From NCBI RefSeq assembly GCF_029953285.1, contig NZ_JASAOI010000029.1, positions 124,001 through 188,000 of the forward strand: DNA of 64,000 bases. Reading direction: 5' to 3'. The notes under the pieces are model-generated. The model was not told the DNA's origin, ran no database searches, and was given only the letters and a program-made list of their open reading frames with translations. Positions 22,198 to 30,319 of this stretch are shown piece after piece; position 1 is the first letter of the stretch; the number at the start of each line of letters is the position of its first letter. The DNA is from Yinghuangia seranimata (GTDB lineage: Bacteria > Actinomycetota > Actinomycetes > Streptomycetales > Streptomycetaceae). A program made the position numbers and the translations under genes.

Positions 22198-24723
22198 ATG
22201 GGCGTGCCCGCGCAGTGGCTGGGGATCGTCGTCGCGTGCCGGATGGCGCCGCGGGAGGTGGCGGCGATGTTCGGGTCTCGCCTGCCTGCGGAGGCGGCCT
22301 CGGCGCTGGAGACGCATGAGCCGTCCCCGCCGGTCATGTTGATCGAGGCTGCGCTCGCGTCGCACGATCGGGACCTGCTCGCGGCGCTCGCCCGGAATCG
22401 GGGGCTGAGCACCGAGCTCGTCGAACGATTGGCGCAGCTCGGCGACCCCGTTGTCGGGGCCGAGCTGTACGACACGATGCAGCATCCCGCGTGGGTGCGG
22501 GAGGCGGTGTGGGCGGCCGTCGACCCGCAGGACCCCGCGTGGCGGGACGGCCTGGCCGCCGAGCTGCTGGGTGATCGTCGGCACTGGCGGCTGACCGCCG
22601 CGCTGCGGGCGCCCTTCGCCGACCTGGTCGGGCATGCGGCCGGGCAGCTCCACCGCCGCATGCCGCCGTGGGCCGTGGTCGACGCCGCGCTGCGGATCCT
22701 CGACCTGGGCGATGCCAAGGGTGTCGCCGAACTCGCCGACGTGATCGATGCGGCCGAGGAACCGGCGGCCCACCCCGGCCTGGCCGACGTCCTCCGCGAG
22801 GCGTCCGGCCACGCCGATCCCCACGCGGCCCTGACCCGGGCCCGCGACGCACTGAGCGGCCGGACCCGTCCGAACCCCGAGCTCGACGCGTGGCTGCTGG
22901 ACCTGCGGTTCGGCGGCCGGACCGAGCCGCCGTCTGGCGGCGTGGACTGGGACGTGGTGACAGAGGAGGAAGCCCGGTTCCCGTTCGAGACGCATGCGTC
23001 CGTCGAGCTGACACGGCAGCCGGGGTGCCCGCGGCCGATGCTGTTCAAGGCGATGCGGGCCGCGCTCGGGTTGGTGTTCGCCGCACGCCTCGGCCGACTC
23101 CCGCTGGACGCGGCGCTCGCTCCGCACGCCCCACACGGCCCCCACCTGACCGACTTGGTGACACGCGGGCTCACAAAGGGCTGGTTCGACCCGAACGACG
23201 TCCTCGACCGGGTCGGTGAAGCCGGCGCCGTGCTCGACGCCGTCGACTGGCTCGGCGGCATACCGGGCGAGAGCCACACGGCCTACCGCGTCGCGCTGCC
23301 CGACGACTTGGCCGCGGCGGTGTCGCGGCTGATCGCCCCGCTCGGCGACAACCCTGCCTGCTGGGCCGCGCTGTACACGCTGCTCGCGCGATTCCCCGGC
23401 AGCTGCACCGAGTTGGTCGCGGCCGCCGTCGAACGGGCCACCACCGACCGGGCGCGGGGGAAGGCCACGACGTGGCCGCGGGAGACGGCCGCGCGCTTCC
23501 CCGCCGAGCAACCCGACGGCGCGCGACGGCAGTTGTACGTCCTTCTGGCCGCCGCGCCGGAAGACGTGCAGCGCGCGGTCATCCCGACCCTCGACGCGCG
23601 CGCGGTGCAGCAACTGACGGTCTACTACCCGCTGTCCGCCGAGGTGCGCGCACATATCTACCGCACGCTCGGCATGCAGGCCGCGGTCGCCAACGCCGCG
23701 CGGTGGGACATGCCCGCCGCGGTCGTCGACCAACTGCTCGATCTGGACGACCCCGAGGTCAACGCGTACCTCTACGACTACGGCGCGATATCCCAGGACG
23801 AACGGATCCGCATCTGCGCGGGGCGCCCCCGCGACGGCGGCGACCGCGTGGTGCCGATCAGTTCCGCGCTGGTCGAACTCCTGACCAGGACCAGCCCCGC
23901 GAAACGCCGGCACTGGCTGCTGGCCGCACTCGACTCGGGCGACCCCGTCCTGGTCCGGGTCCTGCTCGGCCGTGTGAAGCTCCAGACCGAGGCCGGGCGG
24001 CTGCGCCTCGCGGTCGGTCTGTGGGAGCGTCAAGGCCCGGACGCCGTGGCCGCGTTGCTGGACGAGACCGATTTTCCCGGACGCCGCCCAGGTGCCGCCA
24101 AGCACCCGTTCCCCGCCGCAACGCACAGGACGATCCGAGCCGCGCTGGCGGCCACGACCCCTGAACTCGGGCTCACCGCACTGCGCGACACCCTGGACGC
24201 GGCCCGTGCACCCGAGGTGGTAACGGCGTATGTGCGCGGCCGCGGCGGGGACTTCCGCGACCGCGTCGAGCACGCGGTCGCGGAGACCGGCGTCCCGCTG
24301 CCGTGGCACCACTTCGTCGCACTGCACGAACGAGAGCCGCTGCCAGACGAGTTGCTGGGGACCCTGGCGGACCAGCCCGGCTGTCCGCGCGAGCTCCTGC
24401 TGACGCTGCTGCGCACCGTCCCGTTGTCACCCGGAAGCGGATGGCTCACGCAGGTCCTGGCCGACGGCCGGCTGGATGTCCGCGACCTCCTCGAACTCGC
24501 CACGCCTGCCCAGGCGGTCGTCTCGTACCTGGGACAGTTCGCCATGAGCGCGCCGATGCCGGCGGGGATGGCCCCACCGCTCCGGCAGGCCCGGGCACTG
24601 ATGATCAAGGCCGGATTCGACGTGAACGCCCCGGACGCATGGGTGGTCGCCGTCCGCCTGCTGCCCGATTTCTCCGGCACGGTCGCGGAGTTGGTGACGA
24701 CAGCGGCGTCCGTCGTCAGCTGA
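22198..24723 (+). CDS. Large alpha-helical repeat protein of unknown function
   Basis: The 841-residue product has no signal peptide or membrane segment and consists almost entirely of short amphipathic helices, with recurring pieces such as L-A-R-N-R-G-L-S-T-E-L-V-E-R-L-A, L-T-R-Q-P-G-C-P-R-P-M-L-F-K-A-M and L-A-D-Q-P-G-C-P-R-E-L-L-L-T-L-L. The repeated Q-P-G-C-P-R motif (about residues 278 and 725) marks an internal duplication. This suggests a HEAT/leucine-rich-variant-like solenoid, but no named family is recognised. AGGGAG lies five bases before ATG 22198. It is monocistronic, converging on the MerR-methyltransferase gene. Codon usage is native to the neighbourhood. Confidence 0.7.
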   Translation: MGVPAQWLGIVVACRMAPREVAAMFGSRLPAEAASALETHEPSPPVMLIEAALASHDRDLLAALARNRGLSTELVERLAQLGDPVVGAELYDTMQHPAWVREAVWAAVDPQDPAWRDGLAAELLGDRRHWRLTAALRAPFADLVGHAAGQLHRRMPPWAVVDAALRILDLGDAKGVAELADVIDAAEEPAAHPGLADVLREASGHADPHAALTRARDALSGRTRPNPELDAWLLDLRFGGRTEPPSGGVDWDVVTEEEARFPFETHASVELTRQPGCPRPMLFKAMRAALGLVFAARLGRLPLDAALAPHAPHGPHLTDLVTRGLTKGWFDPNDVLDRVGEAGAVLDAVDWLGGIPGESHTAYRVALPDDLAAAVSRLIAPLGDNPACWAALYTLLARFPGSCTELVAAAVERATTDRARGKATTWPRETAARFPAEQPDGARRQLYVLLAAAPEDVQRAVIPTLDARAVQQLTVYYPLSAEVRAHIYRTLGMQAAVANAARWDMPAAVVDQLLDLDDPEVNAYLYDYGAISQDERIRICAGRPRDGGDRVVPISSALVELLTRTSPAKRRHWLLAALDSGDPVLVRVLLGRVKLQTEAGRLRLAVGLWERQGPDAVAALLDETDFPGRRPGAAKHPFPAATHRTIRAALAATTPELGLTALRDTLDAARAPEVVTAYVRGRGGDFRDRVEHAVAETGVPLPWHHFVALHEREPLPDELLGTLADQPGCPRELLLTLLRTVPLSPGSGWLTQVLADGRLDVRDLLELATPAQAVVSYLGQFAMSAPMPAGMAPPLRQARALMIKAGFDVNAPDAWVVAVRLLPDFSGTVAELVTTAASVVS

Positions 24724-24762
24724 ACGACGGACGCGCTGTCCGCGTCGCAAGGGTGCGGCGAT

Positions 24763-25878
24763 TCAGGCGACGAGCAGGCGCAGGCCGAGTTCGGCGGCGT
24801 CGAGGGCGATGAGTTCGCGGTTGCGTTCGGCCCAGCGGCCTGAGGACAGGTCGTCGCGGAGCATGTCCACGGCCCGCTGCTCGGCCTCGGGACCGACCCG
24901 CGTCCACACCGAGACCGCGCGGCGTACGGGCTCCTCGAGGTATGCCTCGGGCCGTCGCCAGTACGCCTCGAAGAACCCGCCGGCGCAGTCCCACGGGATC
25001 AGGACCGGCTCGATGCGGGCCCCGATCGCGCCGGCGAGTTGGTCCACCGACGGCCGGTCGGCGACCAGTCCTGCGACCTCGGGGAGGTAGTCGCGGGTGA
25101 GCCAGAACCGGTGGAGCCAGCCGCTGGCGCTGTCGTCGTGCGTGAACACCACCACGCGGCGGGCCACGCGCCGCATTTCGCGCAGCCCGGCGATCGGGTC
25201 GTGCCAGTGGTGGACGGTGCTGAACGCCATCGCGGCGTCGAACGACTGGTCCTCGAACGGGAGTGCCTCCGCCTCTGCGGCCACGCACCGCGCCGCGCCC
25301 GGAGGGCGCTGTGCGCGCATGACCGCCGAGGGTTCCACGGCTGTGACGTCGCGGTCCGAAGGCTCGTAGGAGCCGGTGCCGGCCCCGACGTTCAGCACCG
25401 TGCGCGCGTCCCCGAGCGCCTCCCAGACCCGCGCGGCGATCCGCGGCTCGGTACGCCGCGTCGCCAGGTAGTCGGAACCGATGACCTCGTACAACTGCGG
25501 TCCGAACATACGTAGCTGCTCCTCCGGTGTCGTCCTGATCCCCATCGCCCGTGACTCCAGTTCCCTGTCGATGGCTGTGACCATGGCGGCGGCGCGGTCG
25601 CGCTGATCCAGCAACAGGCCGCGCAGTCGGCGCAGGTGCGCGACCGCGTCCGTGGCCGGTTCGTCGACCAGTTCCGCGATCTCCCGCAGCCCGAAGCCCA
25701 GCCGCCGGTAACCGAGTACGTCTCGCAGCCGCTCCACGTCGCCCGCCGAGTAGGCCCGGTATCCGGCCGCCGTCCGCGCGGACGGCCGCACGAGGCCGAC
25801 GGCGTCGTAGTGGTGCAGCGTGCGGACGCTCACCCCGGCCAGTTCGGCCACGCGTCCCACGGTCAGGTGCTCTTCCAC
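24763..25878 (-). CDS. MerR-HTH / SAM-dependent methyltransferase fusion
   Basis: The 371-residue protein joins a MerR DNA-binding domain (1-75: L-T-V-G-R-V-A-E-L-A-G-V-S-V-R-T-L-H-H-Y-D-A-V-G-L-V; wing G-Y-R-A-Y) and coiled coil (80-110) to a class I methyltransferase domain (about 145-300) with SAM motif I V-L-N-V-G-A-G-T-G-S-Y-E-P (161-173), acidic V-E-P-S, and motif S-F-D-A-A-M-A-F-S-T-V-H-H-W as in UbiE-type enzymes. A regulator whose effector domain is itself a methyltransferase could sense SAM or its own substrate. GTG 25878 is chosen because upstream open sequence lacks a start with a ribosome-binding site. A promoter with a MerR-like 19-base spacer precedes it, suggesting autoregulation. 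Confidence 0.85.
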   Translation of the reverse strand: MEEHLTVGRVAELAGVSVRTLHHYDAVGLVRPSARTAAGYRAYSAGDVERLRDVLGYRRLGFGLREIAELVDEPATDAVAHLRRLRGLLLDQRDRAAAMVTAIDRELESRAMGIRTTPEEQLRMFGPQLYEVIGSDYLATRRTEPRIAARVWEALGDARTVLNVGAGTGSYEPSDRDVTAVEPSAVMRAQRPPGAARCVAAEAEALPFEDQSFDAAMAFSTVHHWHDPIAGLREMRRVARRVVVFTHDDSASGWLHRFWLTRDYLPEVAGLVADRPSVDQLAGAIGARIEPVLIPWDCAGGFFEAYWRRPEAYLEEPVRRAVSVWTRVGPEAEQRAVDMLRDDLSSGRWAERNRELIALDAAELGLRLLVA

Positions 25879-25885
25879 GCCCCCG

Positions 25886-25916
25886 ACAATGCGGCATGAC
25901 GCCGCGTGAGGGTCAA
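25886..25916 (-). promoter_or_regulatory. MerR-like autoregulated promoter
   Basis: On the minus strand TTGACC (25911-25916) and CATTGT (25886-25891) are 19 bases apart, and the spacer region contains the dyad GCGGC-N5-GCCGC. The -10 is imperfect. It lies just upstream of the MerR-methyltransferase GTG. Confidence 0.55.
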
Positions 25917-26058
25917 GCGGTCCACTCCCGCGCCGCTGTGGCCTACCGCGATCAGGGCTCGAGGGCACGGCTACCGTCGGCCGTGGGGAACGTCGCCTCG
26001 GCCGAAGTGGCACCTTCCGCCCCAAGGCCCGGGAACCGCCTGCGAGGATGACGGCCAC

Positions 26059-26658
26059 ATGCCGACCGTTTCCGTGCCTCTCCGACTGCTGCGCGCCGCG
26101 CTCTTCGCCGCGGTGTGCGTCGTGCTGTCGGTCGCCGGGCACGCTGCCGCCGGTCCGGACCCGGTGCCGGGCTGGGCGGTCCTGGTCGCGTTGCTCGCGG
26201 GAGTGACTGTCGGCCTCGCCGGGGGCGCACGCGAGTGCTCGCTGAGGCGTGTCTGCGCCGGGATGCTGCTCGGCCAGGCGGCGCTGCACCAGTGGTTCTC
26301 CTGGGCCGCGACCACGCCCCCGACGCACCCGGCCCACCACCACGCCGCCGGGTACGCGATGGACGACGGGCACCACGCCGGGCACCACGACGCACGCATG
26401 CTCCTGGCACACGGCGTCGTCGCTGTGGCGGCCGCGGTGTGGCTGCGGGCCGGCGAGGCGGCCGTGTTCGGGCTGCTGGCGCGTGCGGACGCACGGACCC
26501 GCGCGGGGCTGCGGGCACTCGTACGCCTGTTGGGGGCGGCCTCCCCCGCGCCTCGGCCTCGGCCCACGGTCCGCCGTGCGGCGCATCGGCGGCCGCCCCG
26601 GCTCCTGACCCGGTTCGACGTGGCTCGGCGCGGGCCGCCCGTGGCCGTCGTCGTCTGA
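26059..26658 (+). CDS. His-rich membrane protein next to YcnI
   Basis: The 199-residue protein has a hydrophobic N-terminal helix (about 10-30), further membrane segments (about 38-55, 65-80 and 115-135), and a periplasmic-side loop dense in histidines (H-P-A-H-H-H-A-A-G, then D-G-H-H-A-G-H-H-D; about 95-112) that could bind copper or another soft metal. The C-terminal 45 residues are Pro/Arg-rich. ATG 26059 follows GAGGA at ten bases. It sits 59 bases upstream of the YcnI/DUF1775 gene; similar His-rich membrane proteins accompany copper-handling genes in actinomycetes, so a joint role in copper trafficking is likely. Confidence 0.72.
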   Translation: MPTVSVPLRLLRAALFAAVCVVLSVAGHAAAGPDPVPGWAVLVALLAGVTVGLAGGARECSLRRVCAGMLLGQAALHQWFSWAATTPPTHPAHHHAAGYAMDDGHHAGHHDARMLLAHGVVAVAAAVWLRAGEAAVFGLLARADARTRAGLRALVRLLGAASPAPRPRPTVRRAAHRRPPRLLTRFDVARRGPPVAVVV

Positions 26659-26717
26659 CGACAGCCGCGCACACGCCCACCGCCAACCACAGCCAACCCG
26701 CTGATCAGGAGCCTTTG

Positions 26718-27503
26718 ATGCTTCGTTCCTTCCGCATGCCCGCAGCCCGACGCGTCGTCGTGGCCGGGATAGCGGCCGGTGCCTTCGCGCTGGCCGCCGC
26801 GACTCCCGCGTTCGCCCACAACGAGGTGTCCGCGTCCGACACCCACGCCCTGGCCACCGACGTCACGCTCACGTTCGGCGCCGAGGCGGAGTCCAAGACC
26901 GCCGGCATCACCCAGCTCCAGGTCGTGCTGCCACAGGGCATCACGCCGTCCGACGTGACCTTCGTCGAGGGCCCGGACGGCTGGAAGTTCACGCCCGGCG
27001 CCGACGGCTACACGCTCGCCGGCCCGGCACTCGCCACCGGTGCCGACGCCGAGTACAAGGTCAAGGTCCGGCAGCTGCCCGACACGACGACGTTGGTCTT
27101 CAAGACGCTGCAGACGTACTCCGACGGCCGCATCGACCGCTGGATCGACCCGCCCGCGACCGGCGACGACCACTCGGACTCGGCCGGCAAGCCCGCGCCC
27201 GCGCTCAAGCTCCAGAAGGCCGCGCCGGGCGCCGTGCCGATTCCGCCGAGCCCCGCCGCCGCCCCGAGCAGCGCGGCCCCCGCAGCGAGCGCACCCGCCA
27301 CGAGCGCGGCCCCGTCCGCGCCCGTCGCTGCTGCCACTCCTGCCGCGACACCTTCGGCAGCCGCTGCCCCGACGGCCTCGGACAAGAAGGACGACGACTC
27401 GTCCGCGCTGCCGATCGTCCTCGGTGTCATCGGAGGCGTCGTCGTCCTCGGCGGAGCCGGTGCCTGGTGGTGGCGCCGCCGCGGAGCGACCCCGCAGGGC
27501 TGA
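26718..27503 (+). CDS. YcnI-family copper-binding membrane-anchored protein (DUF1775)
   Basis: The 261-residue protein has a signal peptide cleaved after A-F-A (residue 33), which exposes His34 as the mature N-terminus. In YcnI an N-terminal histidine and a tryptophan form a mono-histidine-brace copper site; Trp89 in P-D-G-W-K-F is a candidate partner. The DUF1775 beta-sandwich spans about 34-155, followed by a Pro/Ala/Ser linker (170-220) and a C-terminal membrane anchor with W-W-W-R-R-R. AGGAG is six bases before ATG 26718. The His-rich membrane protein upstream and this gene likely form an operon for extracytoplasmic copper handling. Gene order lacks the CopC/CopD genes often found next to ycnI. 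Confidence 0.88.
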   Translation: MLRSFRMPAARRVVVAGIAAGAFALAAATPAFAHNEVSASDTHALATDVTLTFGAEAESKTAGITQLQVVLPQGITPSDVTFVEGPDGWKFTPGADGYTLAGPALATGADAEYKVKVRQLPDTTTLVFKTLQTYSDGRIDRWIDPPATGDDHSDSAGKPAPALKLQKAAPGAVPIPPSPAAAPSSAAPAASAPATSAAPSAPVAAATPAATPSAAAAPTASDKKDDDSSALPIVLGVIGGVVVLGGAGAWWWRRRGATPQG

Positions 27504-27568
27504 CACCCGACAGCGGACGAGGACGGCCCGGCGCGCGGTTCCGCAGGCTTCGCGCCCGAGGGCGCCGG

Positions 27569-28066
27569 CTACGGGCGCCGGGCCGGTCGTTCCGCGACCG
27601 CGTCGGGACGAGGCCGGGCACGGCGCGGCGGCGTGAACTCGTACAGCGACAGCACAGGCGGCGCTTCCGCGATCCCCGGCCCTCCGGCCCGTGTCCAGGC
27701 GGCGATGTCGTCGGCCGCGTCGTCGTCGTTGACGGCGGCGAGCCAGACGGGCCTGGCACCCTGCGCCCGCCCGCGACGCGACGGCTGCACGACGACGACG
27801 TTGCCGTAGGCGCACGGGCCGAGGCAGTCGCTGACCCGCAGCCGAGCGGTGTCCGCGCCGAGGGCGGCGGCCAGTCCGCGGAGCTGGCCGTCGTGGTCGA
27901 CGCCGGGCACCTTGGCGGTGCCGCAGCAGCATCCGCGGCACACCGTGACCGTGCAGCGGTCGCCGGCGGCCGCCGAACCTGCGGGCCCAGGTTCTTCGTT
28001 CCCGTCAGAGGCGCGCGAAGCCGTCGAACGAGCGCGAGGTACGCGCGGGAGCTGTGGCCTGGGCAC
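27569..28066 (-). CDS. (2Fe-2S) ferredoxin / thioredoxin-like protein under B12 control
   Basis: The 165-residue product contains V-C-R-G-C-C-C-G and S-D-C-L-G-P-C, the cysteine arrangement of thioredoxin-like (2Fe-2S) ferredoxins, in its middle (about 38-95), followed by V-V-V-Q-P-S and a Pro/Arg-rich tail. The N-terminal 35 residues look unstructured. GTG 28066 is the best in-frame start downstream of the cobalamin riboswitch that precedes the gene; a GAGAGAGG tract lies somewhat far upstream. The riboswitch implies a role in cobalamin biosynthesis, salvage or cobalt uptake, for instance electron supply for cobalt reduction (inference). No other cob/cbi gene is in the window. Confidence 0.78.
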   Translation of the reverse strand: MPRPQLPRVPRARSTASRASDGNEEPGPAGSAAAGDRCTVTVCRGCCCGTAKVPGVDHDGQLRGLAAALGADTARLRVSDCLGPCAYGNVVVVQPSRRGRAQGARPVWLAAVNDDDAADDIAAWTRAGGPGIAEAPPVLSLYEFTPPRRARPRPDAVAERPARRP

Positions 28067-28126
28067 GGTGGGACACCGACCTCTCTCGGGGAAATCCGCC
28101 CCGGTCGCGACGAGGTGGCGACGACG

Positions 28127-28262
28127 TGAGTCTCCTGGCTCTCGGATCAACGCGTTCTCCCGGCCTTCCAACCCCGTGAAGGGCCGTGGCCTTGGTGGGA
28201 GTCCGCTCCCCGATCACAGTGGCGGGACCGCACCGGATTCACACCGGTTTCCTCGGCTCGCC
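28127..28262 (-). promoter_or_regulatory. Cobalamin (adenosylcobalamin) riboswitch
   Basis: Read on the minus strand, the element has the conserved GAAACCGGTGTGAATCCGG core, the GGTCCCGCCACTGTGA segment, and near its 3' end the B12-box-like GAGAGCCAGGAGACTC. These three blocks in this order and spacing are diagnostic of the class. It ends about 60 bases before the ferredoxin-like GTG, so cobalamin binding probably represses that gene. Confidence 0.92.
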
Positions 28263-28387
28263 GTCGCACAACTGGGCCCAGCATGGCACGGCTCCCGTAC
28301 GACGCGTCGCGCCGGTCGGAGGCCTCGCCTCAAAGTGCGGCGCGGGCGAGCACGCAGGAGCAGCCGTACTCGCCCAGGCGCCGCGCG

Positions 28388-30124
28388 TTACGCGATGGGC
28401 AGCCGCGGGGTGCGCGACGGCTCGGTGCGGCGGGCGCCGGTCGCCTCGAACGCCGCGGCCAGCGTCAGCAGCGCGCTGTCGTCGTACGCGCGGCCCGCGA
28501 ACGTCAGCCCCACGGGCATGCCGATGTCCGCCATGGTGCCCATCGGCACGGTCACCGTCGGGATGCCCAGGTGCCGCGGCACCAGGTTGCCGTTCGCGAC
28601 CCAGACGCCGTTGCGCCAGCCCAGGTCCGCGGACGACTCGTCGACGTCCATGTCCGCCGGGCCGACGTCGGCGGAGGTGGGGAACACGACCGCGTCCAGG
28701 TCCAGTTCGTCCATCCACGCCTCGAGGTCGACCTTGCGGGTCTCCTCCAGTCCGCGCAGGCCCTCCTCCATGTGCGGCATGTCCGTGAACGACGCGTAGG
28801 GGCGCTCGCGCACCAGCTTCGGGTAGTCGGCGATCGTGTCGTCGAAACCGGCGTAGCGGTCCGGGAGTTCGCCGGGGTGCTTGGGCCAGATGCGGTCGCC
28901 GTCGACGTCGGCGAGGGTGTCGAGCGCCGGGTCGCCGTTGGCGCGGAGGAAGTCGTCCCACGCCCACGCCGACAGGTCCTCGATCTCGACCTTGAGGAAG
29001 TCGCGTCCGACCAGGCCGCGGGTGAGCAGCGACGGAGTGCCGGGCCGGTCGGACTCGTAGTTCGACACGACCGGGAAGTCGACCTCGACCACCACGGCGC
29101 CCGCGGCCTCCAGGTCGCGGCGCGCAGCCTCCCACAGGGCGATCACCGACGGGCGCGTGTCGACGCGCTGCCCGGTCTGGCCGCCGATGCCGCCGTCGGG
29201 GTTGGTGCCCGCGTCGGGGTCGGCGTTGATGTACATCTTCGGCACGCCGAACCGGCGGCCGGCGAGCGCGGCGCGCGCGGCGGCCGCGTCCGCGGGGGCC
29301 AGCGCGGGGTACGACACGGGCCGCACCTGCGACGCCGTGGGCAGCGTCACCCACGGCTGCGCGCGCCACAGGTCGCCGCGCGTGTCGGGGTCGTCGGCGA
29401 CGATCACGTCGAGCAGCTCGAACAGGTCGGCCATGGTGCGGGTGTGCGGGACGACGACGTCCATCGTCGGGACCAGCGGCCAGTTGCCGCGCACCGAGAT
29501 CACGCCGCGGCTGGGCGTGTACGCGCACAGCGCGTTGTTGGAGGCCGGTGCGCGGCCGGAGGACCAGGTCTCCTCGCCGAGGCCGAACGCGCCGAAGGAC
29601 GCGGCGGTCGCCGTACCGGAGCCGTTGGACGAGCCGGAGCCGTAGGCGCTGGTCAGCCACGCGGCGTTGTAGGGGCTCTCGGCGCGGCCGTAGACGCCGC
29701 GCTGCATGCCGCCGTTTGCCATCGGCGGCATGTTGGTCAGGCCGACGAGCACGGCGCCGGCCGCGCGCAGCCGCTCGACGGCGAAGGCGTCGCGCTGGGC
29801 GACGAGGTGCTCGAACGCCGGGGAGCCGGCCGCCGCGGTGAGGCCCTTCGCGAGGTAGCTGTCCTTCGCGGTGTACGGGATCCCGTCGAGGGGGCCGAGC
29901 GCCGCGCCGCGCGCGCGGCGGGCGTCGGAGGCCTCGGCGTCGGCGCGCGCGTCCGGGTTCATGACGACCATCGCGTTGAGCGCGGTGGCGGTGCCGGGGC
30001 GGTCGTAGGCCTCGATGCGCGCGAGGTAGGCGTCGAGCAGCGCGACCGCGGTGGTCTCGCCCTTCTCCAGCGCCGCGCGCAGGTCGGCGATGCTCGTCTC
30101 CACGACGTCGAATCCACGCGTCAT
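28388..30124 (-). CDS. Amidase signature family hydrolase
   Basis: The 578-residue enzyme has the Ser-cisSer-Lys machinery of the amidase family: Lys in P-Y-T-A-K-D-S-Y, the Gly/Ser-rich loop G-S-G-S-S-N-G-S-G-T-A-T-A (about 165-180), and the long insert of large amidases. It probably hydrolyses an amide of a small carboxylic acid or peptide; no signal peptide, so intracellular. ATG 30124 has GGAGG nine bases upstream. It is divergent from a LacI-type regulator with two identical perfect 18-bp operators between them, so it is surely under that repressor and likely belongs to catabolism of an amide-containing nutrient. Confidence 0.9.
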   Translation of the reverse strand: MTRGFDVVETSIADLRAALEKGETTAVALLDAYLARIEAYDRPGTATALNAMVVMNPDARADAEASDARRARGAALGPLDGIPYTAKDSYLAKGLTAAAGSPAFEHLVAQRDAFAVERLRAAGAVLVGLTNMPPMANGGMQRGVYGRAESPYNAAWLTSAYGSGSSNGSGTATAASFGAFGLGEETWSSGRAPASNNALCAYTPSRGVISVRGNWPLVPTMDVVVPHTRTMADLFELLDVIVADDPDTRGDLWRAQPWVTLPTASQVRPVSYPALAPADAAAARAALAGRRFGVPKMYINADPDAGTNPDGGIGGQTGQRVDTRPSVIALWEAARRDLEAAGAVVVEVDFPVVSNYESDRPGTPSLLTRGLVGRDFLKVEIEDLSAWAWDDFLRANGDPALDTLADVDGDRIWPKHPGELPDRYAGFDDTIADYPKLVRERPYASFTDMPHMEEGLRGLEETRKVDLEAWMDELDLDAVVFPTSADVGPADMDVDESSADLGWRNGVWVANGNLVPRHLGIPTVTVPMGTMADIGMPVGLTFAGRAYDDSALLTLAAAFEATGARRTEPSRTPRLPIA

Positions 30125-30235
30125 GCGGGGGTGCCTCCGGGGTGTTCGGTCGGACCGGGTGTCCGGCCGGGTCGGTCGGTGATCGGTCAGGGCTCGGCCG
30201 GAGATCGGTCGGCTCGGGCCGCGCGCCCGACACGA

Positions 30236-30253
30236 TGCCGGATCGATCCGGCA
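30236..30253. promoter_or_regulatory. LacI-family operator copy 1
   Basis: TGCCGGATCGATCCGGCA is a perfect 18-bp palindrome with the central CpG typical of LacI-family sites. An identical copy lies 34 bases away. Confidence 0.88.
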
Positions 30254-30269
30254 CGCCGAATGTAAACCG

Positions 30270-30287
30270 TGCCGGATCGATCCGGCA
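30270..30287. promoter_or_regulatory. LacI-family operator copy 2
   Basis: This is identical to the palindrome at 30236-30253, centred 34 bases from it and about 40 bases from the LacI-type start. Two copies favour cooperative or bidirectional repression. Confidence 0.88.
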
Positions 30288-30319
30288 AGCATGCCGGAAG
30301 CCCTCTAGAATCCGTGGCT

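Noticed and set aside
24730..24746. Hairpin GACGCG/CGCGTC between convergent genes
   Set aside because: Six base pairs is expected by chance in such G+C-rich DNA.
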